Source: Fusobacteria bacterium ZRK30
GTDB lineage: Bacteria > Fusobacteriota > Fusobacteriia > Fusobacteriales > Fusobacteriaceae
Length of the DNA stretch: 64,000 bases
Direction: 5' to 3'
Assembly (NCBI GenBank): GCA_024628785.1
Contig: CP102404.1
Location: 186,001 to 250,000 of the forward strand
Position numbers and translations under genes: made by a program
Notes under the pieces: generated by a model
Database searches by the model: none
What the model was told of the DNA's origin: nothing
The model's input: only the letters and a program-made list of their open reading frames with translations
Shown here: positions 50,307-59,942 of the stretch, piece by piece
Position numbering within the stretch: position 1 is the stretch's first letter
Layout: each line of letters opens with the position of its first letter

Positions 50307-52205
50307 TTACACTAATACTCTTGAGTTATCTACCCTCTTAGTTACTCCTACCTTATCTAAATGTTCTAAATAGGCAACTAAATATTTCCTACTGGTTTCT
50401 ATCTTAGCTTTAACATCAGGAAGCGCTATTTCCTTGCCACCTTCTCCCAACTGATTTATTACCATCATTAGATTATTATAATCTGATTCCAATAGGAAAA
50501 CATCCTTTTCTATAAACTTTAATTTTCCTAACAATACCATCATATCGAAAACCCTCTTTAATTCTTTAGGATCCCCGGCTAATTTTGATAGTTCCTCATA
50601 TTTAGGAGGTTTGTAACCATTATTTTTATAAGTTTTCAAGATTGTCTCTTTAATTTTTTCCTGATTTTTACTTAGTTTTATCTCAAAATCAAAGAGGGAA
50701 ACTAAACTAGAATTTACCTTAATAACTTTATCATCCTCTAATTTTGATAAAACTTCTAAATAATTTTTATTCTTAAATTTTTTAGAAAAAATCTTATTTC
50801 TAATAGTAGAAGTATTTTCTCCTATTAACAGTGGGTTTTTACTGTGGAAATCCTCTAGGATTGCTAAAAGTTCCCCTTTTTTACCTTCTAAGAAATTTTT
50901 ATGCATATATATAGTTTCGCTTAAAGCTGTTAACTCTAAAACTTCCTTATTCTTAACCAACTTTTTCAAAGATTCAGTTATATCTTCAGCACTTCCAAAA
51001 TTTAATTTGATATCTTCAAAAGATGGATATTTAGAACTTAATTCCTCAATTACACTGGATAGTTTAACACTGTTATCGCTCTTTCCACCCTTTAATGTTT
51101 GGATTAATTTTTCATCAAATCTCTTAGCCTTTGTAGCCAACGGATTTAGAATCGTTACTCCTCCAATGGTAAACATAGGGGAATAATTACGAAGTATCCC
51201 TAAGTCTCCAGTAAATCCAACCAATTCCTTCTCTAAGATCAATTGTGCATAACCGCTGTCCCCGGCTTTTAATTCCTGCTGATCCAGCAATTTTATACGG
51301 CAGATGATCTCCTTGGTTCCATGATGAAATCTAACCCTTTGGTTGTTCTTTAGAACTTTGGTGTTAGAAGACAGGTAATTTATCTCTACATCCATAAGTC
51401 TAGTTACAGAAAGAGAGTTAGGAGTAGCTACTACACTTCCCCTCTTTATATCTTCCTTATCTATCCCTGCAAGGTTTATAGCACATCTATTCCCTGCACT
51501 GAGAGTGTCTACACCTATACCATGATTTTGGATCCCTCTGACCTTAGCTACCCTGTCACCTGGATATATCTGCAGTGAATCTCCTACTTTCAGATCTTTT
51601 CCCTGAGATGTTCCTGTAATAACTGTTCCAAATCCCTTTACACTAAATGATCTGTCTACCGACATTCTAAAAACTATTTTTTCCTGCTCTTCATCTTTGA
51701 TAGTTTTTACTAAATCACTCAATGAGTCCCTTACCTCTTGGTAAGAATCCGGGTTATCTATAGAGGTTTCAATCATAGGAGCTCCACTTAAAAAACTCCC
51801 TCCTAATTCTTCTTCTATTTCATTTCTTACTTCTAATACCCTTTCTTTACTTGCCTTATCACACTTAGTGATAACTACAACTCCGTGATGGATCCCTAAA
51901 AGTCTAACTATATCAAAATGCTCACGAGTCTGAGGCATTATCCCGTCATCAGCAGCTACTACTAACATAACTATATCTATTCCTGTAGCTCCTGCCATCA
52001 TATTTTTTACAAACTTCTCATGTCCCGGAACATCTATTATTCCTACTTTTTCTCCCTTTAGATTGAGGTAACTAAATCCTAGATCTATAGAGATCCCCCT
52101 TTTTTTCTCCTCAGGTAATCTGTCGGTATCTACCCCTGTAAGGTTTTTTATCAACGTAGTTTTACCATGGTCTATATGTCCTGCCGTTCCAATTACTATA
52201 CTCAT
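50307..52205 (-). CDS. selB: Selenocysteine-specific elongation factor SelB
   Basis: Brings Sec-tRNA to UGA codons by binding the SECIS hairpin. At 632 residues it is full length. The GTPase domain has [20 protein letters not shown], the switch [16 protein letters not shown] and TKCDKA. EF-Tu-like domains II-III follow, and the C-terminal ~250 residues form the winged-helix array that binds the SECIS. It overlaps selA by four bases. Its presence with selA and a UGA-containing selD shows an active Sec pathway; selC (tRNA-Sec) is not in this window. Confidence 0.96.
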   Translation of the reverse strand: MSIVIGTAGHIDHGKTTLIKNLTGVDTDRLPEEKKRGISIDLGFSYLNLKGEKVGIIDVPGHEKFVKNMMAGATGIDIVMLVVAADDGIMPQTREHFDIVRLLGIHHGVVVITKCDKASKERVLEVRNEIEEELGGSFLSGAPMIETSIDNPDSYQEVRDSLSDLVKTIKDEEQEKIVFRMSVDRSFSVKGFGTVITGTSQGKDLKVGDSLQIYPGDRVAKVRGIQNHGIGVDTLSAGNRCAINLAGIDKEDIKRGSVVATPNSLSVTRLMDVEINYLSSNTKVLKNNQRVRFHHGTKEIICRIKLLDQQELKAGDSGYAQLILEKELVGFTGDLGILRNYSPMFTIGGVTILNPLATKAKRFDEKLIQTLKGGKSDNSVKLSSVIEELSSKYPSFEDIKLNFGSAEDITESLKKLVKNKEVLELTALSETIYMHKNFLEGKKGELLAILEDFHSKNPLLIGENTSTIRNKIFSKKFKNKNYLEVLSKLEDDKVIKVNSSLVSLFDFEIKLSKNQEKIKETILKTYKNNGYKPPKYEELSKLAGDPKELKRVFDMMVLLGKLKFIEKDVFLLESDYNNLMMVINQLGEGGKEIALPDVKAKIETSRKYLVAYLEHLDKVGVTKRVDNSRVLV

Positions 52206-53605
52206 ATTTTATCAATCCCTTTACTTAAAATTTCATAAATACTATCCATATCATTTTCATTCAAAGTTTTGCAGTCAAAAACTAGTTTTCCCCCTTGAAT
52301 TCTACCAACTATAGATAGTGGATTATTTCTAAGAGTTCTTTCTAATTTGACAATACTATGTCCTTTATAAGATATCGCTACCCCGAAACTATCCATAAGT
52401 TCCGTAGGCATAGAACCTCCTCCGATCATTGCATTAGTTTCAACCAGATCCGCTTCTAAAGTTTCTAAAGTTTTTAACTTTTCATATAAAATATGAGCTC
52501 TTTTCTCAACCTCATCCTTCCCCTCTAATATCATTCTAAGGGTTGGAATATTCTTTACAGCTTCCGCTTCATCTAAATACTCCCTTAAAGTAACTTCCAA
52601 GGCAGCTATAGTCAACTTACTGACTCTTAAAGTACGTAAAAGATTGTTTCTTTTCATCTTTTCAATATATTGTCTTTTTCCAACTATGATTCCAGCCTGA
52701 GGTCCTCCTAAAAGTTTGTCCCCACTAAATGTAACTACATCTATACCAGATTTTAAACTCTCCTGAACTGTAGGTTCCTTCTTATATCCATATTTAGCGA
52801 AGTCGATCAATACTCCACTGCCTAAATCTTCAATGGAGATTAATTTTTTATCTCTGGCCATCTTAGATAACTCTTCATTTTTTACTTCCTTCGTAAATCC
52901 CATTATCTTATAGTTAGAAGTGTGTACTTTTAGAAGTGCTTTCGTTTCAGGTGTTATAGCCTCTAAATAATCCTTCTTATGAGTTCTATTAGTTGTTCCT
53001 ACCTCTATCAGCTTAGAACCACTATATTCCATTATAGCAGGTATTCTAAATGATCCACCTATCTCTACTAATTCCCCTCTAGATACTATTACTTCACTAT
53101 CTTTAGTCAATGTATCTAAGGCTAATAATACAGCTGCTGCATTGTTATTTACTACTATAGCACCTTCTGCTCCTGTTATATCACAGATTAATTTTTCAAT
53201 ATGAGAATATCTGCTTCCCCTCTTACCGGTAGATATATCATATTCCAAATTATTATAGTTACTAGCTATATTTACTATGTTTTTTACACTACTCTCTATC
53301 AACTTAGATCTTCCTAAGTTAGTATGAATGATTGTTCCTGTGGCATTTATTACCCTTTTAAGGTTTAATTGGTTCTTTGATTCAATTAATTTTATTATCT
53401 TATTGGTAATCTCCAATTTTAGATCTTCCTTAGCTATTTCCATATCAGTAAATCTTTGATTTAAAATCTCTTCCCTGTAGAATGAAATTCCTTCCCTAAT
53501 AGATTTTATTAAAATATTATATGGAACACTGTCTTTATATGCTTCTAACTTTTTACTTATTAAAAATTCATCTACCTTAGGTAGATTAGATAACAATCTT
53601 TTCAC
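52202..53605 (-). CDS. selA: L-seryl-tRNA(Sec) selenium transferase
   Basis: PLP enzyme that converts Ser-tRNA(Sec) to Sec-tRNA(Sec) using selenophosphate. Its 467 residues match the family. Signatures: RVINATGTIIHTNLGRS near residue 83-99, VVNNNAAAVLLAL, and the Schiff-base Lys in VTFSGDKLLGGPQAG near residue 290-304. It lies 22 bases after selD and overlaps selB by 4 bases. The N-terminal ~80 residues are helical, as expected for the tRNA-binding part. A GGGGG site precedes the ATG. Confidence 0.96.
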   Translation of the reverse strand: MKRLLSNLPKVDEFLISKKLEAYKDSVPYNILIKSIREGISFYREEILNQRFTDMEIAKEDLKLEITNKIIKLIESKNQLNLKRVINATGTIIHTNLGRSKLIESSVKNIVNIASNYNNLEYDISTGKRGSRYSHIEKLICDITGAEGAIVVNNNAAAVLLALDTLTKDSEVIVSRGELVEIGGSFRIPAIMEYSGSKLIEVGTTNRTHKKDYLEAITPETKALLKVHTSNYKIMGFTKEVKNEELSKMARDKKLISIEDLGSGVLIDFAKYGYKKEPTVQESLKSGIDVVTFSGDKLLGGPQAGIIVGKRQYIEKMKRNNLLRTLRVSKLTIAALEVTLREYLDEAEAVKNIPTLRMILEGKDEVEKRAHILYEKLKTLETLEADLVETNAMIGGGSMPTELMDSFGVAISYKGHSIVKLERTLRNNPLSIVGRIQGGKLVFDCKTLNENDMDSIYEILSKGIDKI

Positions 53606-53627
53606 TTTTTAAATCCCCCTTTATTCC

Positions 53628-54650
53628 CTATATAACTTTCATTCTAAACGTACTTTTTTTCACGACTTCTCCTATAAGACTAGATTTTATATCCAGTTCC
53701 TCCAAGTCAGCTAAAAATTTATCTGCATCTTCACCTGCTACACTTATGAGTAATCCTCCTGAAGTTTGCGGATCAAACAATATCTCCTCCATAGGAAATG
53801 GAACTCCCTCTAAGACTACTTTATCTCCCAGATGTTTTCTATTTTTTTGTCCGGCAGAGGTAATCAAGAATTCTTCTGCATATTCATAAGCTTCCTCAAT
53901 ATAAGGTACTTTTTTACTGTCTACCACTATACTGATTTCGTCATTTAACATCTCAGATAGATGTCCTAAAAATCCAAATCCAGTTACATCTGTACATCCA
54001 TTTACTTCATATTTCTTCATCTTTTCAGCTGAATATTTGTTCAGTGTTTCCATAAGTTTTATTGCTTCCTTATAAGAACGTTCGTTGGCTTCTCCCACAT
54101 TATGAGCTGTAGTCACTATACCTATCCCAAGGGGTTTTGTCAGAATTAATTTATCTCCTGCCTTACATGTATTATTGGCTATTACCTTATCAGGATGAAC
54201 TACTCCTGTTACAGATAATCCATATTTTGGATTTTCATCATTAACAGAATGTCCCCCACTTAAAATACCACCTGATTCCATTACTTTTTCAGCTCCACCA
54301 CGTAAAATTTCCCCCAATATATTAGGATCTAATTTTTCTGGAAAACATACTATATTCAATGCTGTAAGAACATCCCCACCCATTGCATATACATCACTGA
54401 GAGAGTTAGCTGCCGCTATCTTTCCATATGTATATGGATCTTCAACTATGGGAGTAAAAAAGTCTAACGTTTGAATCAAGGCCATATCCTTACTCACCTT
54501 ATATACTGCAGCGTCATCAGCACTATCGAACCCGATAAGCAGATTTTCGTCGTATACTTTTGGAATATGAGCCAATACTTCAGATAGAACACCCGGTCCT
54601 ATTTTAGAAGTTCAGCCTCCACCACTGCAAAATTTTTCAAATTTGTTCAT
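53628..54650 (-). CDS. selD: Selenide, water dikinase, a selenoprotein with Sec13 at an in-frame UGA
   Basis: Makes selenophosphate from selenide and ATP. The simple ORF starts only at 54575, inside the domain. The true start is ATG at 54650 after GGGAGGT: codons read [15 protein letters not shown] (54614-54612), then [20 protein letters not shown]. Other SelD proteins have Cys or Sec at exactly this place, before the glycine-rich loop, so the UGA is read as selenocysteine and the protein has 340 residues. The remaining domain has [13 protein letters not shown] and [22 protein letters not shown] hairpin follows the UGA. It heads selD-selA-selB-yedF-DUF3343. Confidence 0.95.
54577..54611 (-). 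promoter_or_regulatory. Bacterial SECIS element in selD
   Basis: It starts immediately after the UGA. Lower stem ACTTC/GAAGT, an internal loop (TAAA opposite CT), upper stem ATAGGAC/GTTCTAT with one G-U, and a 5-base apical loop CGGGT holding the G residues that SelB contacts. Size and spacing fit bacterial SECIS rules. Confidence 0.88.
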
Positions 54651-54675
54651 CTTATTACCTCCCATATTTTTTTTC

Positions 54676-54704
54676 ATTTTAACATTTTTCCCATGTTTAT
54701 TCAA
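54676..54704 (-). promoter_or_regulatory. Promoter of the selenium operon
   Basis: Minus strand TTGAAT (54704-54699), 17 bases, TAAAAT (54681-54676) with TGT in front of the -10. It lies 26 bases before the selD start, so the leader is short. Confidence 0.7.
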
Positions 54705-54744
54705 TGTAAGAGTGGTAGAAGCTGTCAATATCCAAAAAAAAAAA

Positions 54745-54805
54745 GGAAATTATCTATATCCTGCCAAAATAATTAATAAAAACACATTGGCATAAAATAA
54801 TTTCC
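54745..54805. repeat. 61-bp inverted-repeat element (MITE-like), full copy
   Basis: The ends GGAAATTAT / ATAATTTCC are perfect inverted repeats, with a second internal pair TGCCAA/TTGGCA. A half copy with the same left flank occurs at 57501-57539. It is about 40 bases upstream of the selenium promoter. Confidence 0.55.
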
Positions 54806-54839
54806 ATAGAGATAAAATTCTATTATTATTTTGCTTACG

Positions 54840-55893
54840 TTGTCAAATTAAATGCAACACTTTTCAATTTCACCCCAAAATACTTCTTTTGGGGTTTTCC
54901 AATTTAAACACTTCCTTGGTCTATTATTAATTTTGTTTACCGCTTTATAAAATTCACATCTCTTTATCTTACTAAAAATAGTCCCTTTAGGGAAAGTTCT
55001 CCTTAATAAACCGTTTGTATTCTCATTTGTTCCTCTCTCCCATGAGTGATAAGGGTTAGCAAAATAAGCTTTAATACCTAATGCTTCCTCTAATTCTTTA
55101 AATTTAGAGAATTCTTTCCCGTTATCCGATGTAAATGTTTTTATGTATTCTTTAGGTATATATTTAAAATTCTCTATTGTTGCCTCATTAAAAGTATCTG
55201 ATTTTCTATTAATCATTAGCTCCGCTACAAGATATCTTGATTTCCTATCAACATAAGTCATCATAGCACCTTTTTTTCCTGCGCCAACGATAGTATCGCT
55301 TTCAAAATGACCAATCTCACTTCTATCATTCGCTTCTTCAGACCTTTCTTCTATCATCTTTTTATTAGGGATTTTACCCCTTGTTTCTTTCAATCCTCTA
55401 GGCTTTTGTTTGCCTTTTCTAGTTAAAAGGTATTTAGTACTCTCCGTAAGAAAATCAAGATATATTGCTCTATAAATTGTTTTAAATGAAATAGAATATT
55501 GGTTGTCTAATTTAGCTCTTCCTGATATTTGTTCTGGACTCCAACCTGATTCTAACTTTTCTTGAATATCTACCAAAAGGATCGAATCTCTTAATTTGTG
55601 CTTTCTTCCACAAAGTTGTTTTCTTTTTTTGTATAAAAACTGGGCTTTATTAGGAGTGTACTCACCATCAACTGAATTTCTATTAATTTCTCTATAAATA
55701 CTAACTCTATTTTTCTTTAATTTAGCTGCAATAAAACTAATTGATTTTTTTTGCGCTAAAAATTTAAATATACTTTCTCTTTCTTCAATGGTAAAATGTT
55801 TATGATTCATAAATACTCCTTTAATGTTTGGTCGCACTTACATTATACCAAGGAAATATTTATGAATTTTTTTTGTTGCATTTAATTATACAA
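54840..55893 (-). mobile_element. Insertion sequence, IS30 family
   Basis: About 1.05 kb bounded by 20-bp terminal inverted repeats (54840-54859 and 55874-55893; 18 of 20 bases match, both carrying AATTAAATGCAACA). They enclose one intact transposase gene whose stop codon lies inside the left repeat. No target duplication is obvious, which is not unusual for the 2-3 bp made by IS30. It sits between the selenium operon and a small secreted protein gene. Confidence 0.85.
54848..55837 (-). CDS. IS30-family transposase
   Basis: 329 residues, intact. It has an N-terminal helix-turn-helix (about 1-60; FTIEERESIFKFLAQKKSISF, then KKNRVSIYREINRN) that binds the terminal repeats. The DDE catalytic domain has the first Asp in IGHFESDTIVGAGKKG, the second in KTFTSDNGKEFSKF, and the Glu in HSWERGTNENTNGLLR. 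The spacing is right for IS30, and NRPRKCLNWKTPKEVF near the end is the family's C-terminal signature. The element is probably still mobile. Confidence 0.95.
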   Translation of the reverse strand: MRPNIKGVFMNHKHFTIEERESIFKFLAQKKSISFIAAKLKKNRVSIYREINRNSVDGEYTPNKAQFLYKKRKQLCGRKHKLRDSILLVDIQEKLESGWSPEQISGRAKLDNQYSISFKTIYRAIYLDFLTESTKYLLTRKGKQKPRGLKETRGKIPNKKMIEERSEEANDRSEIGHFESDTIVGAGKKGAMMTYVDRKSRYLVAELMINRKSDTFNEATIENFKYIPKEYIKTFTSDNGKEFSKFKELEEALGIKAYFANPYHSWERGTNENTNGLLRRTFPKGTIFSKIKRCEFYKAVNKINNRPRKCLNWKTPKEVFWGEIEKCCI

Positions 55894-56002
55894 TTCAAGT
55901 TGTAAAAAAAGAGAAAGGGAGAAAAAAAGAAGGTTCTATTAATTTTTTTAGTGTATCGGCAATAAGTTTCATATTTTGAGTTTATAAGAGGAGGTAATTA
56001 TT

Positions 56003-56293
56003 ATGAAAAAACAAATTTTAATTATTACTTTTATTATTTTAATGAGTATTTTGGTAAATGGTCAAGAGAAAGAAAGCATTACTACTCCAACTGCTATCTC
56101 ACCAGATAACCTTTCAAATTCTTTTATGACTGCCTTTGGTATGAAAGTTGAAACTGCTGAAGATATAGACAATAAAACTCCAGATCCTTCCATAGAACCT
56201 GATATAAATACAACTCCCATAGGAATGTCTATTATTTCTACTTCAGCAGTTAATCAGGTAACTCCACCATTCACACCACATATCCCTAAATAA
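56003..56293 (+). CDS. Small secreted protein of unknown function
   Basis: Ninety-six residues with a clear signal peptide (MKKQILIITFIILMSILVNG, cleavage near residue 20) and no lipobox Cys. The mature part is acidic and proline-, serine- and threonine-rich, without cysteines or a recognisable domain, and may be disordered. An AGGAGG site 9 bases before the ATG supports expression. It stands alone between the IS30 element and the msrAB gene, which converges on it. Confidence 0.55.
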   Translation: MKKQILIITFIILMSILVNGQEKESITTPTAISPDNLSNSFMTAFGMKVETAEDIDNKTPDPSIEPDINTTPIGMSIISTSAVNQVTPPFTPHIPK

Positions 56294-56313
56294 TATTACG
56301 ATTTATTTTAATC

Positions 56314-57327
56314 CTACTTACCTTCAAACAACTTCTTAAATTCCCCATACCCTTCTTTTTCTAAATCTTCTACAGGGATAAACTTTAGGGATGCTGAATT
56401 CAGGCAATATCTCAGACCAGTAGGCTCAGGACCATCATTAAACAGATGCCCCAAATGAGCATCTCCGGCCTTACTCCTAATCTCTGTTCTTTTTTGAAAA
56501 AGTTTAGTATCCTCTTTTTCTACAATATTTTCTGGAACCAGTGGTTTGGTAAAACTAGGCCACCCTGTTCCAGACTTGTATTTATCTATAGAACTAAAAA
56601 GCGCTTCCCCAGAGATAAGATCTACATAGATCCCATCTTTTTTATTATCCCAATATTTATTGTTAAATGGTGGTTCTGTAAACTCTTCCTGTGTTACCTT
56701 AAACTCTAAATCCGTTAATTTTTTCTTCAACTCATACCTCCCCCAGTCTTTTCTGTCTTTTCCCCAAATTTCATCTAAAAATTTATCCCTTCCAGATCTT
56801 CTCCTATAATATTTGTACTTCAATGAACTTTTCTTATAATAATCCTGATGATACTCTTCAGCTCTATAAAAAGCAACAGCAGGCAGGATAGGAGTCACTA
56901 TTTTACCTTTATACACCCCTCTTTTTTCCAGGGTTTTTTTGGACAACTCAGCCTCCTTTCTTTGGTTATCGTTAAAATAAAAGATTGCTGTAGTATATCC
57001 ATGCCCCCTGTCTGTAAATTGTCCCCCTGAATCTGTTGGATCTACCTGCTTCCAATAGATCTTTAAAAGCTCCCCATAAGTGATCTCATATGGATTATAG
57101 ATAATCTCTACAACTTCAATATGCCCTCCTGAACCATAGTTCTCATAGGTTGGGTTGCTGGTAGTTCCCCCTGTGTATCCAGACATTACAGATTTAACCC
57201 CTTCCATCTTTTCAAAAGGGTATTCCATACACCAAAAACATCCCCCTGCAAAGACAGCTTTTTCATACTGGGCTCCATACAGGGCGAAGCTCATTAAAGT
57301 AATTAATAGTGTTATCAGTTTTTTCAT
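56314..57327 (-). CDS. msrAB: Exported peptide methionine sulfoxide reductase, MsrA-MsrB fusion
   Basis: Repairs both S- and R-methionine sulfoxides in proteins. It has 337 residues from the ATG at 57327 (AGGAGA 7-8 bases upstream; the ATG six bases earlier is too close). A signal peptide (about 1-18) is followed by MsrA with the catalytic [15 protein letters not shown] and GHIEVVEI, a linker, and MsrB with [21 protein letters not shown] and the catalytic Cys in [12 protein letters not shown]. The zinc-binding CxxC pairs of MsrB are absent. Export places the repair outside the cytoplasm. Confidence 0.94.
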   Translation of the reverse strand: MKKLITLLITLMSFALYGAQYEKAVFAGGCFWCMEYPFEKMEGVKSVMSGYTGGTTSNPTYENYGSGGHIEVVEIIYNPYEITYGELLKIYWKQVDPTDSGGQFTDRGHGYTTAIFYFNDNQRKEAELSKKTLEKRGVYKGKIVTPILPAVAFYRAEEYHQDYYKKSSLKYKYYRRRSGRDKFLDEIWGKDRKDWGRYELKKKLTDLEFKVTQEEFTEPPFNNKYWDNKKDGIYVDLISGEALFSSIDKYKSGTGWPSFTKPLVPENIVEKEDTKLFQKRTEIRSKAGDAHLGHLFNDGPEPTGLRYCLNSASLKFIPVEDLEKEGYGEFKKLFEGK

Positions 57328-57663
57328 AACCATCTCTCCTTCAATAGGTTTTATCGACTTAAAGTAACTAAAATAACTTATTTAATATCTAATATACTAA
57401 ATACCGAAAAAGGTAAATAAAACCTTTAAAATAATCTGATAAAAAACAAAAAAAGTTACTAGAACAGTTACTAAATGTAGAGAGAACAGTCAATACTCCT
57501 AAAAAAAGGAAATTATCCATATCCTGCCAAAATAATTAAAGGTTTCATTATGAATGTTTTTGGTCTAGGTATAACATTGTAAAATCTTGAAATTGGATTT
57601 ATACTAATTATAGTTACTTGTATTCAGTATATTTTAAAATTATATAGGTTTATGGGAGGTATT
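57328..57663. other. Gene-free stretch between msrAB and the AraC-type gene
   Basis: 336 AT-rich bases. It contains the half copy of the 61-bp repeat (57501-57539) and a plausible plus-strand promoter (TTGTAT near 57619, 17 bases, TATATA) about 20 bases before the regulator's ribosome binding site. No ORF was seen. Confidence 0.45.
57501..57539. repeat. Half copy of the 61-bp inverted-repeat element
   Basis: Repeats the left half of 54745-54805 (GGAAATTATCCATATCCTGC onward) and its left flank (GTCAATA..CC, A-run) with one clear substitution, then diverges after AATAATTAA. Confidence 0.6.
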
Positions 57664-58830
57664 ATGAGTAATATAGAGCAGATTGAGTTTATTAATAAGA
57701 AGGGTCAAATCAAAGGTTTTGAGATCACATCATTGAAGAGTTATTTTGAATCTGTGGATGAATCTTTTATTAAAACACCATACCGTACCTCTTTTTACAA
57801 TTTAATATTTATCACTAAAGGCAGGGGATCCCATGAAATTGATTTCTTAGAATACACCATTAAAGCAGGTGATCTTTTAATAGTATCCAGAGATCGTGTT
57901 CATAGATATAGTAAATTCGAAAACTTAGAGGGATACTTAATCATGTTTACAGAGGGGTTTTTATGTGAATTTTTAAGCAGTCAAACTTCTGAGGTAAAGG
58001 ATTTATTTAAACTGAGTTATTTAAATCCGCATATTGATTACCTGGATTTATACACAGAAACATTAATAACACTTTTAAATGTAATAAATGATATGTATAA
58101 AAATGCTTATGAATTTATAGATAACAAGGTAATTGCTTCAGCTTTTAACACCTTTACACAAATACTGTCCAACAGTGGTTTAGGAGAAAGCAGATCCAGA
58201 TATAAAAAAAATGAGACATTTGTACAGTTCACTGAATTAGTTGAAAAAAATATCAATAATATCAAAACTGTGAAAGAGTATGCCGATATGATGCATGTCT
58301 CAAAAAAAACGGTTAATTTAATGACAAGAAAAGCTATTGATATGTCGGCTAAACAGTATATTATTCAGCAATTAATATTAAAAATAAGACTTAAACTCAG
58401 TTTCGAACAAAAAAGCATCAATGAGATTGCTTATACAATAGGGTTTACAGAACCATCAAACATGACTAGGTTTTTTTAAAAGAATACAAAAACCAGCCCC
58501 AGTGAATTTAGAAATATGGTAAGACATGACAAAAACAGCTGGTTAAATAGCAAAAATATAGAATTAAATAGTATTGCCGAATCTATCGAGGAAAATGTAT
58601 ATCACATCTCTTCCAAAGCAGTGGTTCCACTGCACAAACATGAAGATCTGGACGAAATCTTTTACTGCATAAAAGGTTCTGGTTTTGGCGTACTAGAGAA
58701 CGGAGAAGTGGAGTTAACGGTAGGCAAACCTTTTATTGCCCCTGCCGGAATAATGCACTCCCTTAGAAGTGATGGAGATCTCTATGTTACAGCTTTTCTT
58801 ATTCCCGTCGTAGATGAGCGGCAAATTTGA
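57664..58830 (+). pseudogene. AraC-family regulator fused to a C-terminal cupin, interrupted by an in-frame TAA
   Basis: Start ATG at 57664, after GGGAGG. Residues 1-270 are an AraC regulator: an N-terminal cupin-like sensor (FIKTPYRTSFYNLIFITKGRG, IKAGDLLIVSRDRVH) and two HTH motifs (VKEYADMMHVSKKTVNLM and INEIAYTIGFTEPSNMTRFF). A TAA at 58477-58479 stands where a Lys codon is expected. The same frame then continues with KNTKTSPSEFRNMVRHD, the normal end of AraC proteins, and a second cupin (about 58590-58810). There is no ribosome binding site for a separate downstream gene. Loss of the last helix probably kills DNA binding unless the stop is read through. Confidence 0.8.
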
Positions 58831-58883
58831 CAGGAGTTAAATAACATTGAATATAATAAAAAAAGAACAAAAGGAGTAAAGAC

Positions 58884-59447
58884 ATGAATTTAAATTTAAT
58901 TAAAGAATCTATTGAGACAAAGGTATATGAGATCCATTTGGATACAAAGGTTCCTATGCATGAACATGCAGATCAAGATGAAATATTTTATTGTATAAAA
59001 GGTTCCGGTTTTGGGATTTTAGAAGATGGGGAAGTAGAATTAAATGTAGGAGATACATTTGTTGTTCCTGCCGGGACAATGCATTCTATGAGAAGTGATA
59101 AAGATTTATATGTGGTAGCTATTCTTATCCCTGTAGATAAAATTATTTGTCACTGTAAACAAGTGAGTTTTGGTGATATCAGGAGAGCGATGGTCGGCGG
59201 CGCTCGTACTGTAGAGAAGATACAAGAAATCACAGGAGCAGGGACAGGTTGCGGCGGATGCATTGAAGAAGTAAAAAAAATATTAGCAGTAGCCTGTGGA
59301 TGCAAAGGGGTTTCTATAGAAGCAGTAGTTAACACAGTTAAAGGTGGAGCAGATACAATTGAAAAAGTTGAGAAAGCAACAGGGGCAGGTAGTGGATGCA
59401 GAAAATGCAAAGCTCTATTGCAAAACATAATTGACACAAAGAAGTAA
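58884..59447 (+). CDS. Cupin fused to two BFD-like [2Fe-2S] modules
   Basis: 187 residues. The cupin (about 1-88) has the metal-site pattern VPMHEHADQDEIFYCIKGSG and PAGTMHSMRS. Next is a BFD-like [2Fe-2S] domain with ICHCKQV and GAGTGCGGC (four Cys, about 92-137), then a second, more diverged copy with ACGCKGV and GAGSGCRKC (about 145-185). BFD domains occur in nitrite reductase, NifU and Bfd; their union with a cupin is not one I recognise. The cupin is a near duplicate of the one at the end of the preceding gene. AAAGGAG precedes the ATG. Confidence 0.8.
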   Translation: MNLNLIKESIETKVYEIHLDTKVPMHEHADQDEIFYCIKGSGFGILEDGEVELNVGDTFVVPAGTMHSMRSDKDLYVVAILIPVDKIICHCKQVSFGDIRRAMVGGARTVEKIQEITGAGTGCGGCIEEVKKILAVACGCKGVSIEAVVNTVKGGADTIEKVEKATGAGSGCRKCKALLQNIIDTKK

Positions 59448-59514
59448 TAGAGCTTTGCTCTTGTATAAAAGATAAAATAAAATATATATTAAATATTATT
59501 AGGAGGAACAACCT

Positions 59515-59892
59515 ATGTTTAAACGAATCGACCATATCGCATTTACCATTAAGGATAGAGCCAAATCTATACATTTTTATGAAGAAAATTTTGGATTTAA
59601 AAAATATTTTGAACACGATGCACCTGTGCCTGCAGTAGAAAAAATAGTTTATCTTAAACTAGGGGATACTATTTTAGAGATGGTGCACCTAAACACCGAT
59701 TCAACAAATCAAGGGTTTCATTTCTGTCTTGAAAGTGATAATTTTGACGAAGACTATACCCGTCTGATAAATGCCGGTGTTCCTGTAGATACCGAACCTC
59801 ACCCTGTTGAAGCAAGAGAGGCAAGAGAAGAAGGATGGCGTAGAGTAGTCTTTATCGGTCCTGATGGAGAATTAATAGAATTTAGAGGGTAA
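59515..59892 (+). CDS. VOC-family (glyoxalase/dioxygenase fold) protein
   Basis: 125 residues forming one vicinal-oxygen-chelate unit of two beta-alpha-beta-beta-beta repeats: MFKRIDHIAFTIKDRAKSIH with the first metal His, KLGDTILEMVHL with the Glu, HFCLESDNFDEDY with the second His, and GPDGELIEFRG with the final Glu. All four metal ligands of the glyoxalase type are present. Length and motifs resemble methylmalonyl-CoA epimerase and lactoylglutathione lyase relatives; the substrate is open. AGGAGG lies 6-8 bases before the ATG. It follows the cupin-BFD gene by 67 bases and may share its transcript. Confidence 0.85.
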   Translation: MFKRIDHIAFTIKDRAKSIHFYEENFGFKKYFEHDAPVPAVEKIVYLKLGDTILEMVHLNTDSTNQGFHFCLESDNFDEDYTRLINAGVPVDTEPHPVEAREAREEGWRRVVFIGPDGELIEFRG

Positions 59893-59942
59893 AAATTTAA
59901 ATTAATAGTTTTATTATAAGATGATATATTTTAATTTTTTTC

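Noticed and set aside
58477-58479. Selenocysteine codon in the AraC-cupin gene
   Set aside because: The stop is TAA, not TGA, and the expected residue is Lys.
58516-58830. Separate small cupin gene starting at the ATG at 58516
   Set aside because: No Shine-Dalgarno sequence, same frame as the AraC gene, and its first residues are the normal AraC C-terminus; treated as the second part of a broken gene.
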